Positions 1 through 8,244 of a stretch of 26,218 nt of DNA are shown in pieces. The position numbers and the translations under genes are program-made. The stretch spans positions 1 through 26,218 of the forward strand of contig DATLFP010000099.1 in NCBI GenBank assembly GCA_035540955.1. Direction: 5' to 3'. The stretch comes from DATLFP01 sp035540955 (GTDB lineage: Bacteria > Actinomycetota > Acidimicrobiia > Acidimicrobiales > CADCSY01). The notes beneath the pieces are model-generated. The model made no database searches. It saw only the letters and a list, made by a program, of their open reading frames with translations, and had not been told where the DNA came from. Positions within the stretch are counted from its first letter, which is position 1, and every line of letters starts with the position of its first letter.

Positions 1-793
1 GCAGGAACACGTTCACGCGGAACCGCCCGCGGCCCGGGATCGAGTGCGACGTGTCGAGCTCGTGCTCGGCCTCGAACTTCTCGCGCTGCTTCTGGGTGAG
101 GATGGCGTAGACCATGCGCCGGATCTCCGAGCCGTTCATCACGGGGAACTCGGTGAGGCGCTTCAGGTCGCCGTTGACACGCACGGACGGGTTGACGCCG
201 ACGGTGAGGTGCAGGTCGGACCCGCCGAGGTCGAGCACCCGCTCGAGCAGGTCGTTGATGTGCAACTCCTCCGGCGCGTCGGGATCCATCCCCCACGCCG
301 CCGCCTTCGGCGCGGACGCCGCCTCGACGAGGTCGATCTCGACGACGGACGGCTGTGCCGCGGCGCCGTACATCGCCGCGAGCAGGCGCTTGACCTCGCC
401 ACGGACCGCGAGCGCGGGCTGCACCTTCCAGCCGGTGGCGGTCTCGACGGCGGCGACGGCTTCCTTGTCGCCGGCGTCGACCATTGCGACGAGCAGCTCG
501 TCGCCGACGGTGTCGACGGCGACGACGGAGTGCCGCACCGCCAGCTCGGCGGGGATCAGGCGATCGAGCTCGGTGGGGACGACGTGCTCCGACAGGTCGA
601 CGAAGCGCTTGTGGGCGGCATCGGCGATGGCGGCGACGAGGTCCTTCTCCCCCACGAGCCCGCTCGACACGAGCAGGGCGGTGAGGGGGCGGCCCTCGGT
701 CTGCTCGCGCTGCAGGCAGACCTCGAGCGCCTCACGGGACAAGACCTTGCGCTCGACGAGGAACTCCCCGAGACGGCGCGACTGGGTAGCCAT
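1..793 (-). CDS. pilT: PilT-like type IV pilus ATPase with N-terminal MshEN domain (partial, 3' end outside window)
   Basis: The gene starts at ATG 793 and runs off the left edge, leaving 264 codons. Residues about 5-60 form an MshEN-type domain (RRLGEFLVERK, then GRPLTALLVSSGLV). After a linker, a PilT/GspE ATPase N-domain begins near residue 178 (ELHINDLLERVLDLGGSDLH, VRVNGDLKRL, IRRMVYAILTQKQREKFE), ending at GRGRFRVNVF. The Walker motifs would lie outside the window. PilT-type ATPases are cytoplasmic hexamers that power pilus retraction. Ordinary PilT (about 350 residues) lacks the N-terminal domain, so this is an extended form; both MshEN half-motifs deviate from the c-di-GMP-binding pattern (LERK where G is usual, PLT for PLG). 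It lies 39 bases downstream of pilB on the same strand. PilT identity rather than another GspE-family ATPase is likely but rests on the partial ATPase domain. Confidence 0.85.
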   Translation of the reverse strand, partial: MATQSRRLGEFLVERKVLSREALEVCLQREQTEGRPLTALLVSSGLVGEKDLVAAIADAAHKRFVDLSEHVVPTELDRLIPAELAVRHSVVAVDTVGDELLVAMVDAGDKEAVAAVETATGWKVQPALAVRGEVKRLLAAMYGAAAQPSVVEIDLVEAASAPKAAAWGMDPDAPEELHINDLLERVLDLGGSDLHLTVGVNPSVRVNGDLKRLTEFPVMNGSEIRRMVYAILTQKQREKFEAEHELDTSHSIPGRGRFRVNVFL

Positions 794-805
794 GGCTGAA
801 CCAAT

Positions 806-819
806 CGGCAGAACTGCCG
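806..819. other. Small palindrome in the pilB-pilT gap
   Basis: CGGCAG-AA-CTGCCG is a perfect 6-bp inverted repeat in the 39-base gap between the pilB stop and the pilT start. It ends about 13 bases before the pilT ATG. It may be a small RNA hairpin modulating pilT translation or an operator; nothing in the sequence separates these. Confidence 0.3.
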
Positions 820-832
820 CGTTCCCTTAGAC

Positions 833-2509
833 CTATGCCACGACTCGCAGGAGCTCCTCGACCGACGTGTTGCCCTTGCGGACATGCGTCAGGCCCGAGC
901 GGCGGAGGGTGTACATGCCCTGGGCGACGGACACCTTCTTGATGTCCTCGGTGTGAGCCCGCTCGGCGACCATGCCCTTCAGCTCCTCGGAGAGGAGCAG
1001 GACCTCGTGCAGGGCGAAGCGGCCGTTGTAGCCCGTCTTCGAGCACGCCTGGCAGCCGGTGGGCTGGTAGAGCTCCTCCGGCGCATCCTCGATGTCGGGG
1101 TCGATACCCAGCGCATCGAGGTCGGTGGTGGTCGGGAAGTACGCGACCTTGCAGCGCTCGCAGAGCCGCCGGATCAGCCGCTGGGCGACGACGCAGTCGA
1201 CCGAGCTGGCGACGAGGTACGGCTCGAGGCCCATCTCGACGAGTCGGGTCGGGGTGGAGGCGGCGTCGTTGGTGTGGAGGGTGGACAGCACGAGGTGACC
1301 GGTGAGCGCGGCCTCCATAGCGATGGTCGCGGTCTCCCGGTCGCGGATCTCGCCGACGAGCAGGATGTCGGGATCGGCGCGCAGGATCGTGCGCAGCGCG
1401 GCCGCGAACGTGAGGCCCGCCTTGTTGTTGATCTGGACCTGGTTGATGCCGGGCAGCCGGTACTCGACCGGGTCCTCGACCGTGATGATGTTCTTCGACG
1501 GGTCGTTGAGCTGGTTGAGCGTGGCGTAGAGGGTCGTCGACTTGCCCGAGCCGGTCGGTCCGGTCACGAGGATGGTGCCGTACGGCTTGTGGAACATCGT
1601 CTCGTAGCGGTTCAGCGTCTGCGGGAGGAACCCGAGGTCGGCGAGGTCGAGCAACGACGTGCCCTTGTCGAGCACGCGCATGACGATCTTCTCGCCGTGC
1701 ACCGTCGGAAGGGTGGCGACGCGCAGGTCGACCTGCTTGCTGGCGATGTTGGCGGACAGCCGGCCGTCCTGGGGCACCCGCTTCTCGGCGATGTTCAGGT
1801 CGGCCATGATCTTCAGGCGGCTGATCAGACCGGACTGCACCCGCTTGGGCGGGCGCATCACCTCGTGCAGCACGCCATCGATGCGGTAGCGGACGCGCAC
1901 GTCGTACTCGGTGGGCTCGATGTGGATGTCCGAGGCCCGGTCCTGCACCGCCTGACGGATGATGAGGTTCGCCAGCTTGACGATCGGCGCGTCCTCGGTG
2001 ACCTCCCGCAGCGAGGCGAGGTCCTCGTCATCGGGTGCGGTGTCGAGGGCGAGGGTGGTGACGTCCTCCACCTCGGCGTCGAGCCGGTGCACCCGGTTGA
2101 TGGCGCTCTCGATCGCTTCACGTGTGGAGACGACCGGGCGGACGTCGGCGCCGGTGACGGAGCGGATGTCGTCGACCGCGAGCACGTTGGCCGGGTCGGC
2201 CATGGCGACGACGAGGGTCGAGCCCTCCCACGCGATCGGCAGCGCCTGGTAGCGGCGAGCGAGGGCGTCGGTGATGGTGGACGCCGCCGTGGGATCGACC
2301 TGGTGGTCACCGAGATCGACGAACTCGAGACCGGCCTGCTCGGCGAGGGCGCCGACGAGCTGGGCTTCGGTGATGACACCGTTCGCCACGAGGACGCGAC
2401 CGAGAGGCCGGCTCGTCCGAGCCTGCTCTGCGATCGCCTCGTCGATCTGCTCCTGGGTGACGAACCCGCGTTGCAGCAGGACCGTTCCCAGCGGCACCTT
2501 TGCCGCCAC
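833..2509 (-). CDS. pilB: Type IV pilus assembly ATPase PilB (GspE/MshE family)
   Basis: A complete 558-residue extension ATPase with a GTG start. Residues 6-58 are a textbook MshEN repeat pair: two 24-residue motifs (PLGTVLLQRGFVT...AEQ and PLGRVLVANGVIT...AEQ) separated by 5 residues, the arrangement that binds cyclic-di-GMP in MshE-type ATPases. The ATPase core follows: SDIHIEP near 193, Walker A GPTGSGKST at 317-325, Asp box VEDPVEY at 344-350, Walker B ILLVGEIRD at 383-391 and His box HLVLSTLHTND near 405-415. A tetracysteine zinc site is present (C450/C453 and C486/C489). PilB assembles pilin at the inner membrane platform PilC. It lies between aroE and pilT on the minus strand. The start has only a weak ribosome-binding site; an in-frame GTG four codons later is an alternative. 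Confidence 0.96.
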   Translation of the reverse strand: MAAKVPLGTVLLQRGFVTQEQIDEAIAEQARTSRPLGRVLVANGVITEAQLVGALAEQAGLEFVDLGDHQVDPTAASTITDALARRYQALPIAWEGSTLVVAMADPANVLAVDDIRSVTGADVRPVVSTREAIESAINRVHRLDAEVEDVTTLALDTAPDDEDLASLREVTEDAPIVKLANLIIRQAVQDRASDIHIEPTEYDVRVRYRIDGVLHEVMRPPKRVQSGLISRLKIMADLNIAEKRVPQDGRLSANIASKQVDLRVATLPTVHGEKIVMRVLDKGTSLLDLADLGFLPQTLNRYETMFHKPYGTILVTGPTGSGKSTTLYATLNQLNDPSKNIITVEDPVEYRLPGINQVQINNKAGLTFAAALRTILRADPDILLVGEIRDRETATIAMEAALTGHLVLSTLHTNDAASTPTRLVEMGLEPYLVASSVDCVVAQRLIRRLCERCKVAYFPTTTDLDALGIDPDIEDAPEELYQPTGCQACSKTGYNGRFALHEVLLLSEELKGMVAERAHTEDIKKVSVAQGMYTLRRSGLTHVRKGNTSVEELLRVVA

Positions 2510-2556
2510 GTGTCCAGTATCGGCCTACTCGCGGGAGAACCTTGAGCGTGCTCTGA

Positions 2557-3405
2557 CTAGTGCGATCCACCTAGTACTGACAATGCCCCGGCCGACATCG
2601 CCGGGAGCGGGGCCTCCTCCCCGGTCCACAGGGTGAACGCCAGAGCCGCCTGGTGCACGAGCATCCCGACCCCGTTCACCGCCAGCACCCCGCGCTCGCG
2701 GGCGGCGGCCACCAGGGGGGTGACGAGGGGCTCGTAGACGAGATCGACCACGAGCTGTCCCGGCGCCAGGCGGTCGGGGTCGACGGGCGTCGGCGCCGTC
2801 CCGGGGAACGCGATCACCTCGCCCATCCCCACCGGGGTGGCGTTGACGACGACGTCGACGTCGCCCGCCTCCTCAGCGGTGCCGACCCGTCCCACCGTCC
2901 CCGCCAGCCGGGCGCAGGCGCTGGCCGGCCGGCCCCGGCGGGCGACCACCACGACCTCGGCGGCCCCCGCCTCGGCGACGGCCCGGACCACCGCCCGGGC
3001 CGCCCCGCCGGCCCCCACCACGAGGAACCGCTTCCCGGCGGGGTCGACGCCCTCGTCCTCCCGGAGGGCGTTCACGAAGCCGGGGCCGTCGGTGCTGTCG
3101 CCGACGAGCTCCTCGCCGACCCGGGCCACGGTGTTCACCGCTCGCAGGGCCGAGGCCGCCGGGGTCAGTCGGTCGACCGCCTTCGCTGCCGCCGTCTTGT
3201 GCGGCATCGTGACGTTGAGGCCCTCGATCCCGAGCGCCTCCATACCCCGGATGGCGGCCCGGGCCCGGCCGGCGGCCACCGGGAGGGCCACGTACACCCA
3301 GTCGAGACCGAGTGCCGCGAACGCCGCGTTGTGGATGGCCGGGGAGAGCGAGTGCCGGACGGGATCGCCGATCACCGCCGCGACCCGCGTTCTCCCGGAG
3401 ATCAC
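2557..3405 (-). CDS. aroE: Shikimate dehydrogenase (NADP+)
   Basis: 282 residues when started at GTG 3405, which overlaps the mltG stop as GTGA; an open frame extends further upstream but only inside mltG, so I reject the longer start. AroE reduces 3-dehydroshikimate to shikimate with NADPH in aromatic amino acid synthesis. Visible family motifs are SLSPAIHNAAF (shikimate binding), NVTMPHK with the catalytic Lys, STDGPGF with the catalytic-pair Asp, the dinucleotide loop GAGGAARAV, ATPVGM, and the C-terminal GVGMLVHQAALAF. Length is normal for the family. Position behind alaS-ruvX-mltG is a common actinobacterial arrangement; other aro genes would be expected further along but pilB follows here. 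Confidence 0.96.
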   Translation of the reverse strand: MISGRTRVAAVIGDPVRHSLSPAIHNAAFAALGLDWVYVALPVAAGRARAAIRGMEALGIEGLNVTMPHKTAAAKAVDRLTPAASALRAVNTVARVGEELVGDSTDGPGFVNALREDEGVDPAGKRFLVVGAGGAARAVVRAVAEAGAAEVVVVARRGRPASACARLAGTVGRVGTAEEAGDVDVVVNATPVGMGEVIAFPGTAPTPVDPDRLAPGQLVVDLVYEPLVTPLVAAARERGVLAVNGVGMLVHQAALAFTLWTGEEAPLPAMSAGALSVLGGSH

Positions 3406-4505
3406 GGGATCAGCCCGCGGCGCTGCGCCTCCGCCTTGTTCCGGAGGAACTCGTCGTAGCTCTCCGAGAAGGCATGGACGCCCGACTCGTCGGCGAGCAC
3501 GTAGTAGAGCCACGGTCCGGGCTCGGGGTTCAGCGCCGCCTCCAGCGATGCCCGTCCGGGGATGGCGATCGCGGTCGGCACGAGCCCGGCGTGGAGCCGG
3601 GTGTTGTACGGGTGGTCGGCCTCGAGATCGGACACCCGCAGCGACGTGCCCTTCCGGTCCGGTCCGAGGTGGAAGTAGAAGGTGGCGTCGATCCCGAGAG
3701 GGATCCCCTGCTCGAGGCGGTTGTAGATGACGCGGGCGATCTTGGCCCGGTCCTCGTCGACCTTCGCCTCCGCCTCGATGAGCGAGGCCACGATGATCGC
3801 CTCGTACGGGCTCACGCCAACACGCGCCGGTGCGTCCGCGTAGCCGACGTCGGTGGCCACCCGGTCAAAGGTGGCAACGAGGCGGCGGAGGACGTCTTCT
3901 TCGTCCTCGTCGTCCTGGATGCGATAGGTCTCGGGGAAGAGGAGGCCCTCGAGCGTGGCGATGCCCTCGGGTTGGAACTGCGAGCGCACCGTGCCTGACT
4001 GTGCGAGCTCGAGGAACGCGGCGCCGCTCAGGTGGTCGACCCGGTCGATGCGCTCGGCGACCTCCACCACCCACAGGCCCTCGGGGATGGTCAGGTTGAC
4101 CGCCGGCGGCAGGGCCGGGCCGGCCTTGAGCGCGGCGACCACGTCCCACATCGCGCTGTTGCGACGCAGCCGGTACTGCCCGGCGGCGAACGTCTCACCG
4201 CCCTTGTACCGCAGGTACCACCGGAAGACCTCGCCAGAGCTGATGATCCCGGCCTCGGCCAGCTGGTCGGCGATCTCCGAGGTGGTCGAGCCCCGCGGGA
4301 TCTCAAACGCGATCTCCTCACCGGGCGGACCCGCCGGGTCGAGCTGGCCGCGGACCCAGAGGCCGGCGCCGCCGAGGGCGACGAGGCCGAGGACGACGAG
4401 CGCGGCCAGCACGACAAGCCACCGGGCCACCCGTCGCTGGCGATCGGGGGGAACGACCTCGTGCTCGTCGTCGGCGATCGGCCGGTCGTCCTGGTCGAAC
4501 AGCAC
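3402..4505 (-). CDS. mltG: Endolytic murein transglycosylase MltG (YceG family)
   Basis: 367 residues, GTG start at 4505 preceded by AGGAAG. The N-terminus is cytoplasmic and acidic, one membrane segment spans about 29-51, and a LysM-like subdomain is followed by the YceG catalytic domain. The catalytic Glu is most likely E244 in VASLIEAEA, followed by the conserved RAKIARVIYNRLEQGIPLGID...FYF block. MltG cleaves nascent glycan strands and is thought to set or terminate their length. The usual GLPPGPIxNPG loop reads GLVPTAIAIPG here, a modest departure from the family pattern. It lies 68 bases after ruvX and overlaps aroE by four bases, so it is probably cotranscribed with both. Confidence 0.94.
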   Translation of the reverse strand: MLFDQDDRPIADDEHEVVPPDRQRRVARWLVVLAALVVLGLVALGGAGLWVRGQLDPAGPPGEEIAFEIPRGSTTSEIADQLAEAGIISSGEVFRWYLRYKGGETFAAGQYRLRRNSAMWDVVAALKAGPALPPAVNLTIPEGLWVVEVAERIDRVDHLSGAAFLELAQSGTVRSQFQPEGIATLEGLLFPETYRIQDDEDEEDVLRRLVATFDRVATDVGYADAPARVGVSPYEAIIVASLIEAEAKVDEDRAKIARVIYNRLEQGIPLGIDATFYFHLGPDRKGTSLRVSDLEADHPYNTRLHAGLVPTAIAIPGRASLEAALNPEPGPWLYYVLADESGVHAFSESYDEFLRNKAEAQRRGLIP

Positions 4506-4573
4506 CGCTACTTCCTAGCCGGATCCGGCATGGTCGGCGGACGGCCGGCGGGACCGCGGGCGGCCCGATCCGG

Positions 4574-4981
4574 TCACCGGGCGTCCAGCCACGACTGCAG
4601 CAGGACCGCCGCCGCCACCTTGTCGACCACCCGCCGGCGGGCGTCGGCCTTCATGCGCTGCTCCATCAGCGACTGGTGGGCGGTCACGGTGCTGAAGCGC
4701 TCGTCCCACGCCTCCACCGGCGTCTCGAGGGCGGCCCGCAGCTCGGCGATCTCGGCCTCGACCAGCTGCGCCGCCCGGCCCCGCGACCCGTCGAGCGAGT
4801 ACGGCAGACCGACGACGACGAGGGTGGCGCCGGTCTCGGCCACGACCTCGGCGATCCGGCGGTGGTCGGCGGCGTGGTCGGGACCCCGGTCGATCACCTC
4901 GTAGGGCGTGGCGACCGACCCCGTGCCGAGGGCGACGCCGATCCGCTTCGAGCCCAGATCGAGCCCGAGGGTCCGCTCCAC
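4574..4981 (-). CDS. ruvX: RuvX/YqgF RNase H-fold protein (putative pre-16S rRNA nuclease)
   Basis: 135 residues from GTG 4981; the GTG shares one base with the alaS stop (TAGTG), which fixes the start. The N-terminal GLDLGSKRIGVA carries the first acidic residue (D8). VVVGLPYSLDGS near 56-66, DERFST at 93-98, and D120 in VVDKVAAAVLLQSWLD complete the RNase H-like active site. The family processes the 5' end of 16S rRNA in Escherichia coli, and RuvC-like resolvase activity has been proposed elsewhere. Length is typical. The alaS-ruvX-mltG order is widely conserved, supporting the call. Confidence 0.95.
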   Translation of the reverse strand: MERTLGLDLGSKRIGVALGTGSVATPYEVIDRGPDHAADHRRIAEVVAETGATLVVVGLPYSLDGSRGRAAQLVEAEIAELRAALETPVEAWDERFSTVTAHQSLMEQRMKADARRRVVDKVAAAVLLQSWLDAR

Positions 4982-7557
4982 TAGATGCCGGCGGCGCCGC
5001 GGGCGAGGGCGAGGGCGTCGTCGATCTTCGCCGCGTCCTTGCCGCCGGCGGTCGCCAGCAGCGGGTCCTTGCCGCCGCCCCCGCCGACCGCGCGCGCGGC
5101 GTCGGCGATGAGGGCTGACGCGTTGATCCCGGCATCCTTCGAGGTGGCGGCAACGAGCGCGACCCCGCCGGTGTCGGGCTCGCCGATCAGCACGGCGGCG
5201 CGCACACCAGGCTGGTCCCGCACGGCGACGGCGAGGTCCTTGAGCTCCTCGCGGGTGGTGCCGTCGTGACGAGCGACGACGATCCCGTCGACGGCGCCCT
5301 TCGCCAGCTCGGCGGCACCGGAGCCCGCCGCCTGCCGTCGCAGCGCCTTGATCTCCTCCCGGAGACCCTTGGCCTCGTCCTGGAGGCGCTCGATGCCGGC
5401 GAGCACCTCGTCGCCCCCCCCGACGTTGAGCGCCCCGGCGGCGCGGGCGAGCGTCTCCTCCGCGGAACGGAGGCGCTCGATCGTGCCGGTGCCGGTGGTG
5501 GCGAAGATGCGGCGCTGGTTGGCGCCGATCGAGCCCTCGGAGGTGATCCGGATGGGGCCGATGTCGCCGGTGGCCCGCACGTGCGTGCCGCCGCACAGCT
5601 CGGTCGACGGGCCCGCCTCGAGCACCCGGACGATCTCGCCGTACTTGTCGCCGAAGAAGGCGATGGCCCCGATCTCGCTGGCGTGCTCCTTGCTCGTCTC
5701 GTAGTGCTTCACGCTCTGGTTGGCGAGCACCGCCGCGTTCGCGAGGTCCTCGACCTCCCGCAGCTGCTCGGGTGAGACGCCCTCGTAGTGACTGAAGTCG
5801 AATCGAAGGTAGTCGGGATGCACCAGGGAGCCCTGCTGCTTCACGTGGTCGCCCACCACCTCGCGCAGCGCCCAGTGGAGCAGGTGGGTGCCGGTGTGGT
5901 TGCGGCGGATCTTGTCGCGGCGGTCGCCGTCGATCGCCGCCGTCGCCTGCTGGCCCGGCAGCACCTCTCCGTCGCTGACCCGGGCGAGGTGTCGGTGCAG
6001 ACCGGGGATCGCGTAGGTGGTGTCGAGCACCTCGGCTCGGCCGGTGTCGGTCGTGATGGTCCCGGTGTCGCCGATCTGCCCTCCGGCCTCGGCGTAGAAC
6101 GGCGAACGGTCGAGGAACACCTCGACCGTGCCGTCGTCGAGGGGAACCACGGCGAGCACGGTGGCCTTGGACTCGTACTCCTCGCGGCCGGTGAACTCGG
6201 TCGTGCCGTGCTCGGCGACGATCGCGCGGTACCCGTCGAGCGACGCCTTGTCGATGACGCCGGCCTTCCGGGCCGACTTGGCCCGCTGCCGCTGCTCGTC
6301 CATGGCCGCCTCGAACCCGGGGAGGTCGATCTCGACGCCCCGCTCCTCGGCGATCTCGCGGGTGACCTCGATCGGGAACCCATAGGTGTCGTGCAGCTTG
6401 AAGGCCGCCGCGCCGCTCACCGCGCCGTGGCGCAGCTCCTCCTCGAGCAGCGAGGATCCCTGCGCCAGCGTCTGGCGGAAGCGGTGCTCCTCCCGTTCGA
6501 TGGTGGCGATGATGCCGTCGGCGTGCTGCAGCAGCTCGGGGTAGGCCTCGCCCATCAGCTCGAAGGTCGCCTGCAGCAGCTCGGGCAGGAACCCGTGGTC
6601 GACGCCGAGCTGAGAGCCCTTGGTAATGGCCCTGCGGATCACGCTGCGCACGACGTAGCCCCGGTCCTCGTTCGAGGGCGGGATGCCGTCGTCGACCAGG
6701 AAGGCCATGGTTCGGGCGTGGTCGGCCACGACGCGGATGGCGGCGTCGTGGTCGTTGGCGCCGGCACCGTACGGCTTGCCGGCGATGCGCTCGACGGTGC
6801 GCACCAGGGGCATCAGCGCCTCCGTGTCGTACACCGTCGGCACGTCTTCGAGCAGCATGAGGAAGCGCTCGAGGCCACCGCCGGTGTCGACGTTCTTGGT
6901 CGGCAGCGGCGACAGCGAGCCGTCCTCGGCCCGGAACTGGTCCATGAACACGAGGTTCCAGAACTCGACGTACCGGTCGCTGTCGCCGTGCTCCGGGCCG
7001 CCCTCGTCGCCCCACTCGGGTCCGCAGTCGTAGTGCAGCTCCGAGCACGGGCCGCACGGGCCGGTCGCCCCCATCTCCCAGAAGTTCTCCTTGTCGCCGA
7101 GTCGCTGGATGCGCTCGAGCGGGATGCCGATCACCTCGTGCCAGATCGCCTCGGCGTCGTCGTCGGAGGTGTGGATGGTGGGCCAGATGCGGTCGCCGTC
7201 CATGCCGATCTTCTCGGTGACGAGCTCCCAGGCCATGCGGATGGCCTCTTCCTTGAAGTAGTCGCCGAAGCTCCAGTTCCCGAGCATCTCGAAGAAGCTC
7301 AGGTGCCGGCGGGTCTTGCCGAGCTCGTCGACGTCGTTGTGCTTGCCCGAGATCCGCACGCACTTCTGGACCGACTGGGCCCGCGGCCAGGGCGGGTCCT
7401 CCTCGCGGAGGAAGTACGGGACGAACTGCATCATCCCAGAGTTGGTGAAGAGCGGCGCCGTCGGGTGCGTCGGGATCAGGCTCGCCGACGGCACCAGCGT
7501 GTGGCCCCGCTCGGTGAAGAAGTCGACCCAGATCCGTCGCAGCTGGTTGGCGTCCAT
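4981..7557 (-). CDS. alaS: Alanyl-tRNA synthetase
   Basis: 858 residues, close to the 876 of E. coli. Class II catalytic core at the N-terminus (FTNSGMMQFVPYFL near 37-50, CVRISGKHNDVDELG, FFEMLGNWSFGDYF near 88-101, and GGGLERF near 226-232). The editing domain retains its zinc ligands H554/H558 (HTGTH) and C655/H659 (CGGTH). A C-terminal coiled-coil and DHHA1/C-Ala region ends in a glycine-rich stretch. It charges tRNA-Ala and hydrolyses mischarged Ser/Gly-tRNA. ATG start at 7557, 13 bases after the preceding small membrane protein. Confidence 0.98.
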   Translation of the reverse strand: MDANQLRRIWVDFFTERGHTLVPSASLIPTHPTAPLFTNSGMMQFVPYFLREEDPPWPRAQSVQKCVRISGKHNDVDELGKTRRHLSFFEMLGNWSFGDYFKEEAIRMAWELVTEKIGMDGDRIWPTIHTSDDDAEAIWHEVIGIPLERIQRLGDKENFWEMGATGPCGPCSELHYDCGPEWGDEGGPEHGDSDRYVEFWNLVFMDQFRAEDGSLSPLPTKNVDTGGGLERFLMLLEDVPTVYDTEALMPLVRTVERIAGKPYGAGANDHDAAIRVVADHARTMAFLVDDGIPPSNEDRGYVVRSVIRRAITKGSQLGVDHGFLPELLQATFELMGEAYPELLQHADGIIATIEREEHRFRQTLAQGSSLLEEELRHGAVSGAAAFKLHDTYGFPIEVTREIAEERGVEIDLPGFEAAMDEQRQRAKSARKAGVIDKASLDGYRAIVAEHGTTEFTGREEYESKATVLAVVPLDDGTVEVFLDRSPFYAEAGGQIGDTGTITTDTGRAEVLDTTYAIPGLHRHLARVSDGEVLPGQQATAAIDGDRRDKIRRNHTGTHLLHWALREVVGDHVKQQGSLVHPDYLRFDFSHYEGVSPEQLREVEDLANAAVLANQSVKHYETSKEHASEIGAIAFFGDKYGEIVRVLEAGPSTELCGGTHVRATGDIGPIRITSEGSIGANQRRIFATTGTGTIERLRSAEETLARAAGALNVGGGDEVLAGIERLQDEAKGLREEIKALRRQAAGSGAAELAKGAVDGIVVARHDGTTREELKDLAVAVRDQPGVRAAVLIGEPDTGGVALVAATSKDAGINASALIADAARAVGGGGGKDPLLATAGGKDAAKIDDALALARGAAGI

Positions 7558-7570
7558 GACGCCGTCAACC

Positions 7571-7840
7571 CTAGAGGTCGATGACCGCGGGCCTGCGGCC
7601 AGTTCGCGACGCGTCGACCTCGGCCCGCAGCTCCTCCTCCCGCTCCGACATCGCGGCGCGGCCCTCGCGCACGGCGGCCCGGATGTCGTCGCCGAGCTTG
7701 GACAGGGCGCCGGCGAGATCTTGTGACACCCGCTCCGGGCGGTACTTGTCGACGGTCTCGCGGAGGAAGCGCATGAACCAGAACGACAGGCCGAACCCGA
7801 GGCCCAGCCCGACCGCCAGCCAGAAGATGCGCTTGAACAT
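7571..7840 (-). CDS. Small single-pass membrane protein of unknown function
   Basis: 89 residues from ATG 7840, five bases after the DUF948-like gene stop. One N-terminal membrane helix (about 5-24, rich in Gly/Leu/Phe: GLGLGFGLSFWFM) is followed by a charged, probably helical tail (VSQDLAGALSKLGDDIRAAV, then SEREEELRAEVD). I recognise no named domain. Similar short proteins are common between rarA and alaS in actinobacteria alongside DUF948 proteins, suggesting an envelope-associated pair; that is inference. It is absent as a separate short frame in coarse scans because its frame stays open far upstream through rarA sequence. Confidence 0.8.
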   Translation of the reverse strand: MFKRIFWLAVGLGLGFGLSFWFMRFLRETVDKYRPERVSQDLAGALSKLGDDIRAAVREGRAAMSEREEELRAEVDASRTGRRPAVIDL

Positions 7841-7845
7841 CCCGA

Positions 7846-8244
7846 CTAGTCCCTGCGGCGGAAGGCGCGCACGGCGCGGCCGGTGCCGGTGGCGAACGCG
7901 ATGGCCTTGATGACCGGGTTCGAGAAGGCGAGGTAGGCCAGCTGGCTGGCGGAGTCGACGGTGTTGGTCACCGAGGTCGCCGAGTCGAGCAGGCCGTCGA
8001 GGCGCTCCAGGTCGGCGTTGGCCTGGCTGACCGTCCGTTGCAGCTCGTCGATGACGGGGAGCGTCTCGCGCCGCAGCTCCTCGATCGAGAGCCGGAGCAT
8101 CGCCAGGGTGCGGGTGAGGGCGACGAGCGCGAAAACGAGGACGACCACGCCGAGCACCGACGCGACGGCGACGATGATCGCCGCCAGCTCGCTCGCGGTC
8201 ATCTCCGCCACGACCACCGGCATCACCGCGAACGTCGGGCTCAT
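7846..8244 (-). CDS. DUF948-like membrane protein
   Basis: 132 residues, ATG start overlapping the rarA stop as ATGA. An N-terminal hydrophobic helix spans about 18-45 (ELAAIIVAVASVLGVVVLVF), followed by a long amphipathic helical region (RLSIEELRRETLPVIDELQR, then ADLERLDGLLDSATSVTNTV) and a basic C-terminus (GTGRAVRAFRRRD). This architecture matches the DUF948 family of membrane-anchored coiled-coil proteins, whose role is unknown. Coupled translation with rarA and the next small membrane gene implies one transcript; in-frame Met codons at residues 8 and 15 are alternative starts. Confidence 0.83.
   Translation of the reverse strand: MSPTFAVMPVVVAEMTASELAAIIVAVASVLGVVVLVFALVALTRTLAMLRLSIEELRRETLPVIDELQRTVSQANADLERLDGLLDSATSVTNTVDSASQLAYLAFSNPVIKAIAFATGTGRAVRAFRRRD

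Noticed and set aside
884..2545. Plus-strand open frame of about 550 codons opposite pilB
   Set aside because: Antisense shadow of a clear PilB with all ATPase motifs.
3406..3513. 36-codon N-terminal extension of aroE
   Set aside because: It lies wholly within mltG; the GTG overlapping the mltG stop gives the standard AroE N-terminus.
5788..7584. Plus-strand open frame of about 600 codons opposite alaS
   Set aside because: Antisense shadow of alaS created by high GC third positions; no recognisable domain.
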